Shown here piece after piece: positions 7,946-16,163 of a DNA stretch of 64,000 bases; position 1 is the first letter of the stretch, and each line of letters begins with the position of its first letter. The stretch comes from Sporosarcina ureae. GTDB taxonomy: Bacteria; Bacillota; Bacilli; Bacillales_A; Planococcaceae. Both the position numbers and the translations under genes were made by a program. A model generated the notes under the pieces. That model did no database searches. It was not told the origin of the DNA and saw only the letters and a list, made by a program, of their open reading frames with translations. The stretch is from the NCBI RefSeq assembly GCF_029267015.1, contig NZ_JARIEA010000008.1, forward strand, positions 31,292 through 95,291. Reading direction: 5' to 3'.

Positions 7946-10155
7946 CACTCGCACTCCTCAATCTCTGCTGCGGTTGAACGCATATAGTACGTTGTTTTCA
8001 TTCCCGATTTCCATGCCTGCAAGTGCAAGTCCAAAATCACAGATGCTCGGATGGAGTTCGGTACATAGATGTTGAATGAAATCGACTGATCGATGTGCTG
8101 CTGACGCGCGGCATTTTGTTTAATAGACCAGCGCTGATCGACGATGTAAGCAGAACGACGGTAAATGTCATACGTATTGTGATCTAGATCCGGTGCAATA
8201 ACCGGTAATTTATAGTCTTTCTTCTCTTCATGATAGAACGGCTTGAACACTGGGTCGATGGATGCTGTTGAGCCTGCGATAACCGATGTCGAGCTGTTCG
8301 GTGCAACTGCCATCAAGTAGCCGTTACGCATACCGTTCATTGCCACGTCCATGCGCAGTTCACGCCATTTATTGGAATCGTATTCACGTTGCTCGAAGTA
8401 TTCGCCTGTTTGCCAATCGGAACCATCAAACAGTGGATACGCACCTTTTTCTTTTGATAATTCCATTGAAGCTTTAATTGTCAAATACGCGATATTTTCA
8501 TATAACTCGTCTGCGAAATTCACCGCTTCCTCTGACTCCCACTGAATGTTTTTCAATGCGAGTAAATGGTGCCAGCCGAATGTGCCGAGTCCAATTCCAC
8601 GGTAGCGTGCATTTGTGCGTTGCGCTTGTACAACCGGGATTTGGTTTTGATCGATGACGTTGTCGAGCATGCGTACTTGAATGTTGATCAAACGGTCTAG
8701 CACGTCTGCTGTAACAGCTTTTCCAAGGTTGATTGATGACAGATTACATACAACGAAATCGCCTGGTTTTGTGCGTGTGACGACCATATCATCTTCGAGT
8801 GTAACCGATTCATGTGTAGACGCTGACATATTTTGGAGTATTTCTGAACATAAATTACTAGAATAAATCATACCTTCATGCTTATTCGGGTTCATTCGGT
8901 TTACTTCATCGCGGTAGAACATGAATGGCGTTCCCGTCTCCAGCTGGCTACGTAGGATCCGTTTCATGATTTCAATCGCTGAAACCGTCTCTCTTGATAG
9001 ATCTTCATTGCGGACACATTCTTCATACTTCTCGCGGAATGTACCTTGTCCTTTTGTTTCATCATAGAAATCTTCCAATGAATAGCCCATTTTCGTGCGG
9101 ACTTCATGTGGGTCGAATAAATGCCAGTCTTCACGGGACTCAACTTTTTCCATGAACAAGTCCGGCAAGCATACGCCTGTGAAAATGTCATGTGCGCGTA
9201 AACGGTCATCCCCGTTATTGAGCTTGAGATCGAGGAATGTGAAGATATCTTGATGCCATACGTCGAGATAAACGGCTACGGCACCTTGACGTTGACCGAG
9301 TTGATCGACACTGACTGCTGTGTTGTTCAGCTGTTTGATCCAAGGAAGAACACCGCTTGACGCCCCTTCGAATCCACGAATCGATGCACCGCGAGAACGA
9401 ACTTTCCCCATATAGACACCGATACCGCCACCGAATTTCGACAAGTTCGCGATATCCGTGTTGCTGTTGTAGATCCCTTGCAGTGAATCATCGACTGTAT
9501 CGATAAAACAGCTTGATAGCTGACCGTGCATTTTACCTGCGTTCGACAATGTAGGCGTCGCTACTGTCATGTACAAGTTGCTCATCGCCCAATACGCTTC
9601 GCTCACTTTATGAATGCGGTCTACTGTTTCGTCCTGCATTAACGTCATCGCGATGATCAACCAGCGCTCTTGCGGAAGCTCCACGGACTGTTTCTTAAAG
9701 TTTACCGTTACATAGCGGTCTACCAATGTTTTCAAACCGATATATGTGAATAATAGGTCACGAGAAGGATCAAGTAGCTTACCGATTTCCTGAAGCTCGT
9801 CCTGGCTATATTTCTCTGTCAGAATGGGTGTATATAAACCTTGTTCCACCAAGCGTTCTACATTTTTCGCAAAATCGGTATAGACATCCGCTCCACGCAA
9901 TGCTTTTTGCTTTGCATAGACGTCGAATAAATAAATACGCGCTGCTACAAACGTCCAATACGCATTCGCTTCATCAATACGGCTTAAAGACTCTAGTACC
10001 ATTGCGTTCGTCCACTCAGTTGCTGAGCTCGCTGGGTGACGCTCCTGGAATTTCTCACTCGCTTCGATCAACGGTTCGATTTGTTTCTTGCCGAATTCCT
10101 GTTGTAAGTTTTCCATCAATAAATTAAGTCCCACAGATTCTTGAATAATAGCCAT
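7933..10155 (-). CDS. nrdE: Ribonucleotide reductase class I alpha subunit (NrdE-type)
   Basis: Catalytic subunit that reduces ribonucleoside diphosphates to deoxyribonucleotides, 740 residues. Visible features are the ATPTLSNAG block, the NLCSEI active-site cysteine motif, PNSSTSVIAG, and a C-terminal redox pair in CEWCHS. The N-terminus shows no ATP-cone (no VIKRDG-type motif), so overall activity inhibition by dATP through that domain is unlikely. ATG at 10155 is preceded by AAAGGGAG at 8 nt. Expression is probably controlled by the cobalamin riboswitch and NrdR boxes just upstream. Confidence 0.95.
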   Translation of the reverse strand: MAIIQESVGLNLLMENLQQEFGKKQIEPLIEASEKFQERHPASSATEWTNAMVLESLSRIDEANAYWTFVAARIYLFDVYAKQKALRGADVYTDFAKNVERLVEQGLYTPILTEKYSQDELQEIGKLLDPSRDLLFTYIGLKTLVDRYVTVNFKKQSVELPQERWLIIAMTLMQDETVDRIHKVSEAYWAMSNLYMTVATPTLSNAGKMHGQLSSCFIDTVDDSLQGIYNSNTDIANLSKFGGGIGVYMGKVRSRGASIRGFEGASSGVLPWIKQLNNTAVSVDQLGQRQGAVAVYLDVWHQDIFTFLDLKLNNGDDRLRAHDIFTGVCLPDLFMEKVESREDWHLFDPHEVRTKMGYSLEDFYDETKGQGTFREKYEECVRNEDLSRETVSAIEIMKRILRSQLETGTPFMFYRDEVNRMNPNKHEGMIYSSNLCSEILQNMSASTHESVTLEDDMVVTRTKPGDFVVCNLSSINLGKAVTADVLDRLINIQVRMLDNVIDQNQIPVVQAQRTNARYRGIGLGTFGWHHLLALKNIQWESEEAVNFADELYENIAYLTIKASMELSKEKGAYPLFDGSDWQTGEYFEQREYDSNKWRELRMDVAMNGMRNGYLMAVAPNSSTSVIAGSTASIDPVFKPFYHEEKKDYKLPVIAPDLDHNTYDIYRRSAYIVDQRWSIKQNAARQQHIDQSISFNIYVPNSIRASVILDLHLQAWKSGMKTTYYMRSTAAEIEECEWCHS

Positions 10156-10196
10156 TATATCCGCTCCCTTTAGTTAATTAATTCGGTTATGTACTA

Positions 10197-10226
10197 AATA
10201 AAAAAACTCCCGATATAATCGGGAGT
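10197..10226 (-). terminator. Riboswitch expression-platform terminator
   Basis: On the minus strand a 9-bp stem (ACTCCCGAT/ATCGGGAGT) with a 3-nt loop is followed by a T run. It sits between the cobalamin aptamer and the nrdE ribosome binding site, as expected of a transcription-attenuating OFF switch. Confidence 0.9.
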
Positions 10227-10264
10227 CGTCGATTGACGTGTAGTAGATAGCGGAAAGTTTTAGG

Positions 10265-10475
10265 CAGACTGAAAAAAGACTGCTTTGTGCTTTCACTCTC
10301 CAACCCCGAAGAATGTTTTGCTGAGATGACTGGCAGGTCTACTGGCTGGCACATCGTTCTTCCATCTTTCCTTCCCGCCGAAGCAGTGGTTTTCATAAGA
10401 TAGTCGTCCGTGCCCTCAGTTGCGGGGGCAGCTCCGTTCGTGGCGGATTCCCTTTTAAACGTGGTGGGTACCAAT
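10265..10475 (-). ncRNA. Cobalamin (B12) riboswitch upstream of nrdE
   Basis: Reading the minus strand, the leader contains, in order, GGTACCC, AAAAGGGAA, the GCCAC and GCCCCCGCAACTG segments, and the B12 box (CCAGTAGACCTGCC, about 10331-10346). This is the conserved order of the AdoCbl riboswitch. A terminator follows about 40 nt later. The expected logic is that with adenosylcobalamin present the class I reductase is shut off, and the cell would rely on a B12-dependent class II enzyme elsewhere in the genome. The outer boundaries are approximate. Confidence 0.93.
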
Positions 10476-10491
10476 TCATCTAATTACTGTT

Positions 10492-10511
10492 ACACACTAT
10501 ATATAGTGTGT
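10492..10511. promoter_or_regulatory. NrdR box, perfect palindrome
   Basis: A perfect 20-bp inverted repeat containing ACACTATATATAGTGT matches the NrdR box consensus. NrdR represses ribonucleotide reductase genes when dATP is high. It lies about 17 bp upstream of the riboswitch start, the right place for a promoter-overlapping operator. Confidence 0.88.
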
Positions 10512-10525
10512 TGATTCATATATAA

Positions 10526-10541
10526 CCCTAACATGTTGTGT
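10526..10541. promoter_or_regulatory. Second, degenerate NrdR box
   Basis: About 11 of 16 positions fit the NrdR consensus, with the TTGTGT half intact. Its centre is 32 bp from the perfect box, the usual three-turn spacing of paired NrdR boxes. Confidence 0.55.
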
Positions 10542-10556
10542 TCGAACATGCAAAAC

Positions 10557-10607
10557 AAAAATCGAACCGATGTTCAGAATCCTTCTTCTGAACTACGATT
10601 CGATTTT
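10557..10607 (-). terminator. Hairpin terminator of the symporter gene
   Basis: A long imperfect stem, AAAATCGAA pairing with TTCGATTTT and an inner GTTCAGAA/TTCTGAAC, lies downstream of the symporter and upstream of the nrd promoter. T-rich tracts flank it on both strands, so it may work in both directions. Confidence 0.7.
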
Positions 10608-10699
10608 TCTTATTCAGTATTTTATAGTATATCAAACTTTTTACTTCTTGACTAAATTGTTTGTGTGAATGTTTTTAAATAGATTGTGAAATTAGTGTG

Positions 10700-10760
10700 G
10701 AGAAGGGATTTCCGCTTCAGCAGGGGGACGCTTTCCGGAGTCGCCCCCTGCTTCCGCTAC
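10700..10760. repeat. GC-rich dispersed intergenic element with hairpin
   Basis: A GC-rich island in AT-rich spacer. AGCAGGGGG at about 10718 pairs with CCCCCTGCT, and the interior contains CCGGAGTCGCC, a core shared with the elements at 21359 and 25995. This resembles the family of short GGCGACTCC-type elements scattered through Bacillales genomes. The remaining spacer from 10608 to 10880 shows nothing else recognisable. Confidence 0.6.
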
Positions 10761-10880
10761 AATCCTACTTTCTAACGTAGACCACCTAGAAACTTCACTG
10801 TATTTTCAGTACCAGTTCAAAGTCTAAAGAACGTAAGGCCAAAGTTCAAAACTTTAAAAGCCCAATATTACCTCTCAATA

Positions 10881-12302
10881 TCACAAACGATCTTCTGCTC
10901 TTTCAGCTGTTTCTTCCCAACATTCTGCGCCTTTTAGGCCAGGGATGCTAGCTGATTTGAAGACGGGGTTTCTACCGGCTTTTCGTTGTTTGGTGAAGTC
11001 GTCGAGTACTTTGAAGGCGATTTTGCCTAGGAGTAGAATGACGACTAAGTTGATAATGGCCATTAGTCCCATGAATAGGTCTGCCATGTCCCAGACTATT
11101 TGTACTTTTGCAACGGCTCCGAAAAAGACCATTGCGAGTACGAGCACTTGATAGATTCGTTTCCACATGACGTTGGCGTTGATGAATTCTATGTTCGTTT
11201 CTCCATAGTAGTAGTTACCGATGATGGAACTGAAAGCGAAGAACATGATCGCTACGGCGATGAAGTATGGTGCCCATGCGCCTACGTGTACTTCCATGGA
11301 CGCTTGTGTCAATAAGATACCATTTGTTTCGCCTGATTGGTACAAGCCGCCAAGTAAGATAATGAAGGCAGTTGCTGAACAGATGATGATGGTATCGAAA
11401 AATACGCCTAATGATTGTACGAGTCCTTGTTTTGCAGGGTGCGATACGTTTGCTGTCGCTGCTGCGTTTGGCACACTACCCATACCTGCTTCATTGGAGA
11501 AGAGACCTCGGCGTACACCTTGCATCATAGCCATACCGATTCCGCCACCCATGATTTCTTTAATACCGAATGCGTGCTCAATAATTAATGCGATCATCGC
11601 TGGAACTTCTGTAATGTTCAATATCACAATATACAAGGCCACGATAATATAAAATGTTGCCATTACAGGGACGATTGTCTGCGTTACTTTAACAATACGC
11701 TGCACACCGCCAAAGACGATCACTGCAGTCAGGACAATTAGCCCTACTCCTACAGCCCAATGTGGAATGCCAAATACGTCTGTGAACGATTGACTGATTG
11801 TGTTCGATTGCACTGCGTTAAAGATAAATCCAAAACACATCGTCAATAAAATCGCGAACACGATACCAAGTTTCCGCCAACCGAGTGCTTTTTCCATGTA
11901 ATATGCTGGCCCTCCGCGGAAGGTATCGCCATCTTTCACTTTATACACTTGTGCCAATGTACTTTCAATGAATGCAGTTGCCATACCGATTAAAGCAATA
12001 ACCCACATCCAAAATACTGCACCGGGTCCACCGATTCCGATCGCTAGGGCAACCCCTGCTACGTTACCTGTCCCTACGCGTGACGCGGCACTGATTGTGA
12101 ATGCCTGAAATGGCGATACCCCGTCATTACTATCTTTCTTCTCTACAATTAGACGGAACATCTCACGAAATAAGCGTACTTGTACAAATTTCGTTCGAAT
12201 CGTGAAATATAAACCCGCTGCCAATAAAAGTCCGATTAAAACATATGTCCAAATGAAATTATTCGCCGGCCCTACAAGCCAGTCGATCGCATTTTGAAAC
12301 AT
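10881..12302 (-). CDS. Alanine/glycine:cation symporter (AGCS family)
   Basis: Sodium- or proton-coupled importer of alanine or glycine in the cytoplasmic membrane, 473 residues with about ten hydrophobic segments. Family signatures are GTGNVAGVA with SRV before it, FRGGPAYYME, and the FSNEAGMGSVPNAAA block around residue 270. AAGGAGG lies 8 nt before the ATG at 12302. The gene lies 66 nt downstream of glycerate kinase on the same strand, with no clear terminator between them, so co-transcription is possible. Substrate is inferred from family. Confidence 0.93.
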   Translation of the reverse strand: MFQNAIDWLVGPANNFIWTYVLIGLLLAAGLYFTIRTKFVQVRLFREMFRLIVEKKDSNDGVSPFQAFTISAASRVGTGNVAGVALAIGIGGPGAVFWMWVIALIGMATAFIESTLAQVYKVKDGDTFRGGPAYYMEKALGWRKLGIVFAILLTMCFGFIFNAVQSNTISQSFTDVFGIPHWAVGVGLIVLTAVIVFGGVQRIVKVTQTIVPVMATFYIIVALYIVILNITEVPAMIALIIEHAFGIKEIMGGGIGMAMMQGVRRGLFSNEAGMGSVPNAAATANVSHPAKQGLVQSLGVFFDTIIICSATAFIILLGGLYQSGETNGILLTQASMEVHVGAWAPYFIAVAIMFFAFSSIIGNYYYGETNIEFINANVMWKRIYQVLVLAMVFFGAVAKVQIVWDMADLFMGLMAIINLVVILLLGKIAFKVLDDFTKQRKAGRNPVFKSASIPGLKGAECWEETAERAEDRL

Positions 12303-12368
12303 CTGACCACCTCCTTGTGTATTCTATACCCTACTCGCTTGCTTACTATGCCTTGCATAATAAAATAA

Positions 12369-13490
12369 CTAGTTTCTACTCTGCAAAACTACAGTTGCTT
12401 TATTCTCCAATAAATTTGCTGCGTTAGACATCAACTCAGCCAATAACTTCTCTCCGTCATCCAATGCATGCAATTCAGAGAACCATCCGAGCAACTCCGT
12501 ACGTGCCGCTTCATCAATAGTCCCTGAAATGACGAGGACCGGAACCCCCTCTGCTTTCGCAAGCTTCGCGATACCCATTAATGCTTTGCCGGCAAGCGTT
12601 TGCCGATCCGTCTTTCCTTCACCTGTCAGAATAAGATCCGCAGAAGATAGATGGTGTGCAAAATCTATCGCTTCAAGCACGACACTGATTCCACTTTCCA
12701 GACTTGCGCCACAATAGGCAATTAACGCGCCTGCACTTCCCCCTGCTGCGCCCGCTCCGTGCAGTTCATGCAAACGTACACCTGTCACTCTTTCAGTCTC
12801 ATCCGCAAAATGCTCCAACCCTTCATCTAAATCCAAGACCATTTCCGGATCGGCTCCTTTTTGCGGACCGAAAACCACCGACGCTCCTTGTTCTCCGATC
12901 AACGGATTCTCCACGTCAGACGCAATGCGAATGTCTGCCTCCAGCAACCGCTTATCCAGTTTTGAACTATCAATTTCGTCGAATACAGAAAGCGTGGAGC
13001 CATTCATTTCTAACGGCCATCCAGCCGCTTTAAATTTCACTCCGAGAGCTTCAAGCAGACCTGTACCTCCATCATTCGTCGCGCTGCCCCCAAGCCCGAT
13101 GATCAATTTACGATATCCTCGATCGAGCGCATGACGAATCAATTGACCCGTACCGTATGTAGACGCTTTCATCGGATTGAGTTCTTTTTTCGCAAGCAAC
13201 ATCAATCCCGATGCTTGAGCCATTTCAATAACCGCTGTCTCGCCGTCTCCAAGCACTCCCAGATGTGCATCGATCACTCTTCCAAGCGGATCTTGCACAG
13301 ACACCGTGTGGATGGTCCCACCAGTTGACGAAATCAGCGCATCCAGCGTCCCTTCCCCTCCGTCTGCAACAGGTAACCGTACGACCTCTGCGTCTGGAAA
13401 CACTTTTTTCACTCCATTAGATAGAGCGTCGGCCGCTTCCTCCGCACTCAAACTGCCCTTAAATGCATCAGGTGCAATAACAATCTTCAC
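12369..13490 (-). CDS. Glycerate kinase (GlxK/GarK family)
   Basis: Phosphorylates glycerate to phosphoglycerate, 373 residues. The N-terminus IVIAPDAFKGSLSAEEAA is the family signature, and VADGGEGTLDAL, GLGGSATNDGGTG and LTGEGKTDRQTLAGKA follow in the expected order. GTG at 13490 was chosen because AAAGGGAG lies 8 nt upstream; the in-frame GTG at 13499 overlaps that site. A 21-bp repeat array occupies its upstream region. Confidence 0.93.
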   Translation of the reverse strand: MKIVIAPDAFKGSLSAEEAADALSNGVKKVFPDAEVVRLPVADGGEGTLDALISSTGGTIHTVSVQDPLGRVIDAHLGVLGDGETAVIEMAQASGLMLLAKKELNPMKASTYGTGQLIRHALDRGYRKLIIGLGGSATNDGGTGLLEALGVKFKAAGWPLEMNGSTLSVFDEIDSSKLDKRLLEADIRIASDVENPLIGEQGASVVFGPQKGADPEMVLDLDEGLEHFADETERVTGVRLHELHGAGAAGGSAGALIAYCGASLESGISVVLEAIDFAHHLSSADLILTGEGKTDRQTLAGKALMGIAKLAKAEGVPVLVISGTIDEAARTELLGWFSELHALDDGEKLLAELMSNAANLLENKATVVLQSRN

Positions 13491-13632
13491 GACTCTCACT
13501 CCCTTTATGTGTATTCTAGCAGATTATGCGGGAAAAGTTACCGTAAAATAGTGGATGGTTAAAGTATTTCTATCGAAGGCCTCCTTCAGAGTGCTTTGTA
13601 GATGGTTAGTTTTTTGTTTAGTTGGGTGGATA

Positions 13633-13912
13633 CGCTCTATGGAGGTGTTTATCCGCTCTATGGGGGTGTTTATCCGCTCTATTGAGGTGTTTATCCGCTC
13701 TATTGGAGGGTTTATTCGCTCTATTGGAGGGTTTATTCGCTCTATGAGAGGGTTTATCCGCTCTATGGGAGGGTTTATTCGCTCTATGAGAGTGTTTATG
13801 CGCTCTAAGGAGGGGTTTATTCGCTCTATGGGGGTGTTTATTCGCTCTATTGAGGTGTTTATCCGCTCTATGAGGCCGTAGATTCGCTCATAGTTCGGAC
13901 GCGAGCGCTCTA
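13633..13912. repeat. 21-bp-periodic CGCTCTA repeat, 14 copies
   Basis: CGCTCTA starts at 13633 and then every 21 bp without a slip to 13864 (12 copies), followed by a degenerate copy at 13885 and an intact one at 13906. The linkers are mostly TGGGGGTGTTTATC-like with variation at a few positions. Both strands read through as repetitive peptides (FIRSM or IERIN patterns), which follows from the period being a multiple of three. No convincing ribosome binding site was seen. It lies upstream of glycerate kinase and downstream of the dead ynfA. Confidence 0.93.
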
Positions 13913-13956
13913 TACATCTACCTCTACTGATCATGCGCACGCGAATGAAACGACAC

Positions 13957-13988
13957 AAAATGCACCTGCTAGCTAATAGGTGCGTTTT
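13957..13988 (-). terminator. Terminator after the ynfA remnant
   Basis: GCACCT pairs with AGGTGC across a short loop, flanked by A-rich and T-rich tracts (AAAA/TTTT), just downstream of the pseudogene on the minus strand. Confidence 0.55.
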
Positions 13989-14000
13989 GGTCTTAGGCTA

Positions 14001-14216
14001 TTCAATTCATTATTCCGATATAACCGTCATAATGGTTCCTTTGGCAGTGGCACAAATAGTTTGGAATGTGACTACTACACCATATAAAATTAAGGCAATA
14101 CCGCCGAATAATTCGAACAACGCGGATTTACCTTCGCTCAACCATTGCTAAACTAAATAACCTCCGCCGATTTCAGCCAAGTCGACCAGCAGAAATATCA
14201 CCACAACCTTCAACAT
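14001..14216 (-). pseudogene. YnfA/UPF0060 family membrane protein, disrupted
   Basis: From ATG at 14216, with GGAGG upstream, the product begins MLKVVVIFLLVDLAEIGGGYLV, close to the start of the UPF0060 family. Codon 23, a tryptophan in homologues, is TAG (14148-14150). The frame then resumes with QWLSEGKSALFELFGGIALILYG and VVVTFQ, family-like, before a frameshift after which a YDGYIGIMN remnant of the YAAYGG region ends at 14001. The normal protein is about 108 residues, so the last third is also missing. The in-frame stop, frameshift and truncation together make this a decayed gene. Confidence 0.8.
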
Positions 14217-14350
14217 CAGTAAACCTCCATTTATTCATTTTATCATAATTCAGTCAATTCTAAAATGAGGTTATTTTCATTTTGAACAGATGACTTGGTG
14301 TGGAGTTGATTAAAATAGGAGATTCAACTTTGAATGATTGCAGATCTACA

Positions 14351-14384
14351 ATAAAAGACCCTCTTCATAGATAGGAAAGGGTCC
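14351..14384 (-). terminator. Terminator of the membrane-protein gene
   Basis: On the minus strand GACCCTTT and AGAGGGTC form a stem around a 12-nt loop, followed by TTTTATT. Confidence 0.7.
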
Positions 14385-14399
14385 GTAAAGTAGTATAAA

Positions 14400-14966
14400 T
14401 CAAAATATAAAGAACCAATACAATGGCGTCAATTCAATTACACCTGTGACCATAACGGAAAGAATAATCACCATAGTTAGTTGTTTAAAGTTTCGGTAGA
14501 AAATCGCACACAAAATAATGTACATAATAAATTCTTCTAAGTAATTCACATGCAAATAAAAAAATCCGATTCCTAGTGAGAGACTTAACATCAATCCCAT
14601 TGGTAACGCGGGTAAAAAACTAGCCAAACACCTACCATTTTTCGCATACCAGACGACCACCGCAAGAAATGGCGTAAAGGCCGCTACAGCGCCCCAGTAC
14701 TTCATATCAATCGTCGAATACACACCGAATAAATGGGCGGAGTACATATAATAGCCGATTAGCATGCCCAAAAAGAACAAAAATGTATGAACGGCTGCAC
14801 GAACCACCGTTTTACTATATGCAGCAATCGCCGTGGCAATCAATACCCAAATGCCCATCCGCGTGAAGACGTCTCCGAAAAACGGGACGGAATCTAGCAG
14901 CTTAGTCGCTATGCCAAACAGAATACTTCCAATGAGCCAAGCCAACAGCACCACTAGTTTTTTCAT
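14400..14966 (-). CDS. Polytopic membrane protein of unknown function
   Basis: A 188-residue protein, almost wholly hydrophobic, with about six predicted membrane segments and short basic loops (KTVVR, KNGR, YRNFKQ). I do not recognise the family. ATG at 14966 fits AGGGGG with 7-nt spacing better than the ATG six bases upstream. It is flanked by its own terminator and that of the next gene, so it is monocistronic. Confidence 0.75.
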   Translation of the reverse strand: MKKLVVLLAWLIGSILFGIATKLLDSVPFFGDVFTRMGIWVLIATAIAAYSKTVVRAAVHTFLFFLGMLIGYYMYSAHLFGVYSTIDMKYWGAVAAFTPFLAVVVWYAKNGRCLASFLPALPMGLMLSLSLGIGFFYLHVNYLEEFIMYIILCAIFYRNFKQLTMVIILSVMVTGVIELTPLYWFFIF

Positions 14967-15039
14967 CGCCATTTCCCCCTATATGAATATCCTCTAGTTT
15001 ACCATTTTACAGATGACTAATCTAACAGCTTTATCCATT

Positions 15040-15071
15040 AAAAAAGGGCTTATCTACGTTCGATAAGCCCA
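15040..15071 (-). terminator. Terminator of the DinB/BstA gene
   Basis: GGGCTTATC and GATAAGCCC form a 9-bp stem, followed on the minus strand by a run of T residues. Confidence 0.9.
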
Positions 15072-15077
15072 TCTGAT

Positions 15078-15590
15078 TTATCCGTTTTGGAGTGCGAGTT
15101 TAATATGTGCCAAATGATGCTCTTCATGCCAAGCCAACTTGGCTACCTTTTTCGCTACTGATACTTCGCCATTGACTGCGTGGATAAATGTCCGAGTCAG
15201 TTGATCTTCCGACAAACTATTCCCAAGTGCTACGATGCGTTCATTGATCCCTTCAAGCATCTTAATAGAAGGTTCAACAGGCAGTTCAGTATCCGGTTGC
15301 ACTGCCCATTTGTCTTGATTGAAAGGTGGCGCTGTCGGATTATCGTCTGTTAACGCTAGCTTCAGACGTTGGTACATGTTTAACTGTGAGTCTGCAATGT
15401 GATGGACGAGTTGGCGAATGTTCCAGCTTCCTTCGCGATACGTTTTGTGTAACTCTTCCTCATTCAATGAATCTACAATTTCTCTTAATCGAGTAGTGTA
15501 GGTATCAATTTCTTGTAACCACTTTTGAATATCTTCCAACGTGACATGACCCGGAACCTGTAATTCCCCAATCGGAAATCGACTATCCAT
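15078..15590 (-). CDS. bstA: DinB-fold metal-dependent protein, YfiT/BstA-like bacillithiol transferase
   Basis: A 170-residue four-helix DinB_2 protein. The three metal-binding histidines are visible: one in QLVHHIADSQ, and two in the C-terminal WHEEHHLAHI. The N-terminal RFPIGELQVP and the WAVQPDTELPVEPS segment are typical of the B. subtilis YfiT group, reported as a bacillithiol S-transferase that conjugates this thiol to electrophiles. GGGGGGG precedes the ATG at 15590. Function is inferred from the family. Confidence 0.85.
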   Translation of the reverse strand: MDSRFPIGELQVPGHVTLEDIQKWLQEIDTYTTRLREIVDSLNEEELHKTYREGSWNIRQLVHHIADSQLNMYQRLKLALTDDNPTAPPFNQDKWAVQPDTELPVEPSIKMLEGINERIVALGNSLSEDQLTRTFIHAVNGEVSVAKKVAKLAWHEEHHLAHIKLALQNG

Positions 15591-15728
15591 GACGAACCCC
15601 CCCTTTTCATTTATCTGATTATCTCACAAATTATCAGATTATTCTATTTGCAAGACAAGACAATATGTAAAAGGAGCGCTTCACATGTCAATGGATAGCC
15701 CCGGTTAGGCATCTACAGCGTCTGCTAT

Positions 15729-16148
15729 TTATTGACCTGTTTTAGAAAAATCGGCAATTCTTGCACCTATTTCATCGCGCACACGCTGGAAGAATTCCCA
15801 TTTTTCTTCATCTGTTCCTTGTGCTTTTGCAGGGTCGTCAAACCCCCAATGATTCCGTTTGACATGAGGTGGTGTCATCGGACACTTGTCAGCGGCATCC
15901 CCACAAAGAGTGACGATAAAATCTGCTTTGTTTAAGATTTGTGGATCGATGATATCCGAAGTTTGGTTCGATATGTCGATGCCGACTTCATTCATAGCTT
16001 TTACTGCATTTGGATTCACGCCATGCGCTTCAATTCCAGCACTAAGCACTTGCCATTCTTCCCCTAGATACTCTTTGCCCCATCCTTCAGCCATTTGACT
16101 ACGGCATGAGTTGCCTGTACATAAGAAATAAAGTATTTTTTTCGACAT
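15729..16148 (-). CDS. arsC: Arsenate reductase ArsC (thioredoxin-coupled)
   Basis: Reduces arsenate to arsenite in the cytoplasm, 139 residues of the low-molecular-weight phosphatase fold. The P-loop CTGNSCRS holds the nucleophilic cysteine (C10), and the redox pair is C82 and C89 in [11 protein letters not shown]. The DPAKAQG loop with its catalytic aspartate is also present. It is the last gene of the arsR-arsB-arsC operon and starts 15 nt after arsB. No obvious terminator follows; the 15591-15728 gap has nothing else I can identify. Confidence 0.96.
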   Translation of the reverse strand: MSKKILYFLCTGNSCRSQMAEGWGKEYLGEEWQVLSAGIEAHGVNPNAVKAMNEVGIDISNQTSDIIDPQILNKADFIVTLCGDAADKCPMTPPHVKRNHWGFDDPAKAQGTDEEKWEFFQRVRDEIGARIADFSKTGQ

Positions 16149-16163
16149 AATGATATCTCCTTC

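Noticed and set aside
13524..13958. Long open frames on both strands encoding FIRSM-type and IERIN-type peptide repeats
   Set aside because: They arise because the DNA repeat period (21 bp) is a multiple of three and lacks stops. Neither frame has a convincing ribosome binding site, and base choice follows the repeat, not codon use.
15671..15707. Eight-codon plus-strand frame after a perfect AAAGGAG downstream of arsC
   Set aside because: MSMDSPG is too short to judge. It may be the remnant 5' end of a lost gene, but nothing downstream supports it.
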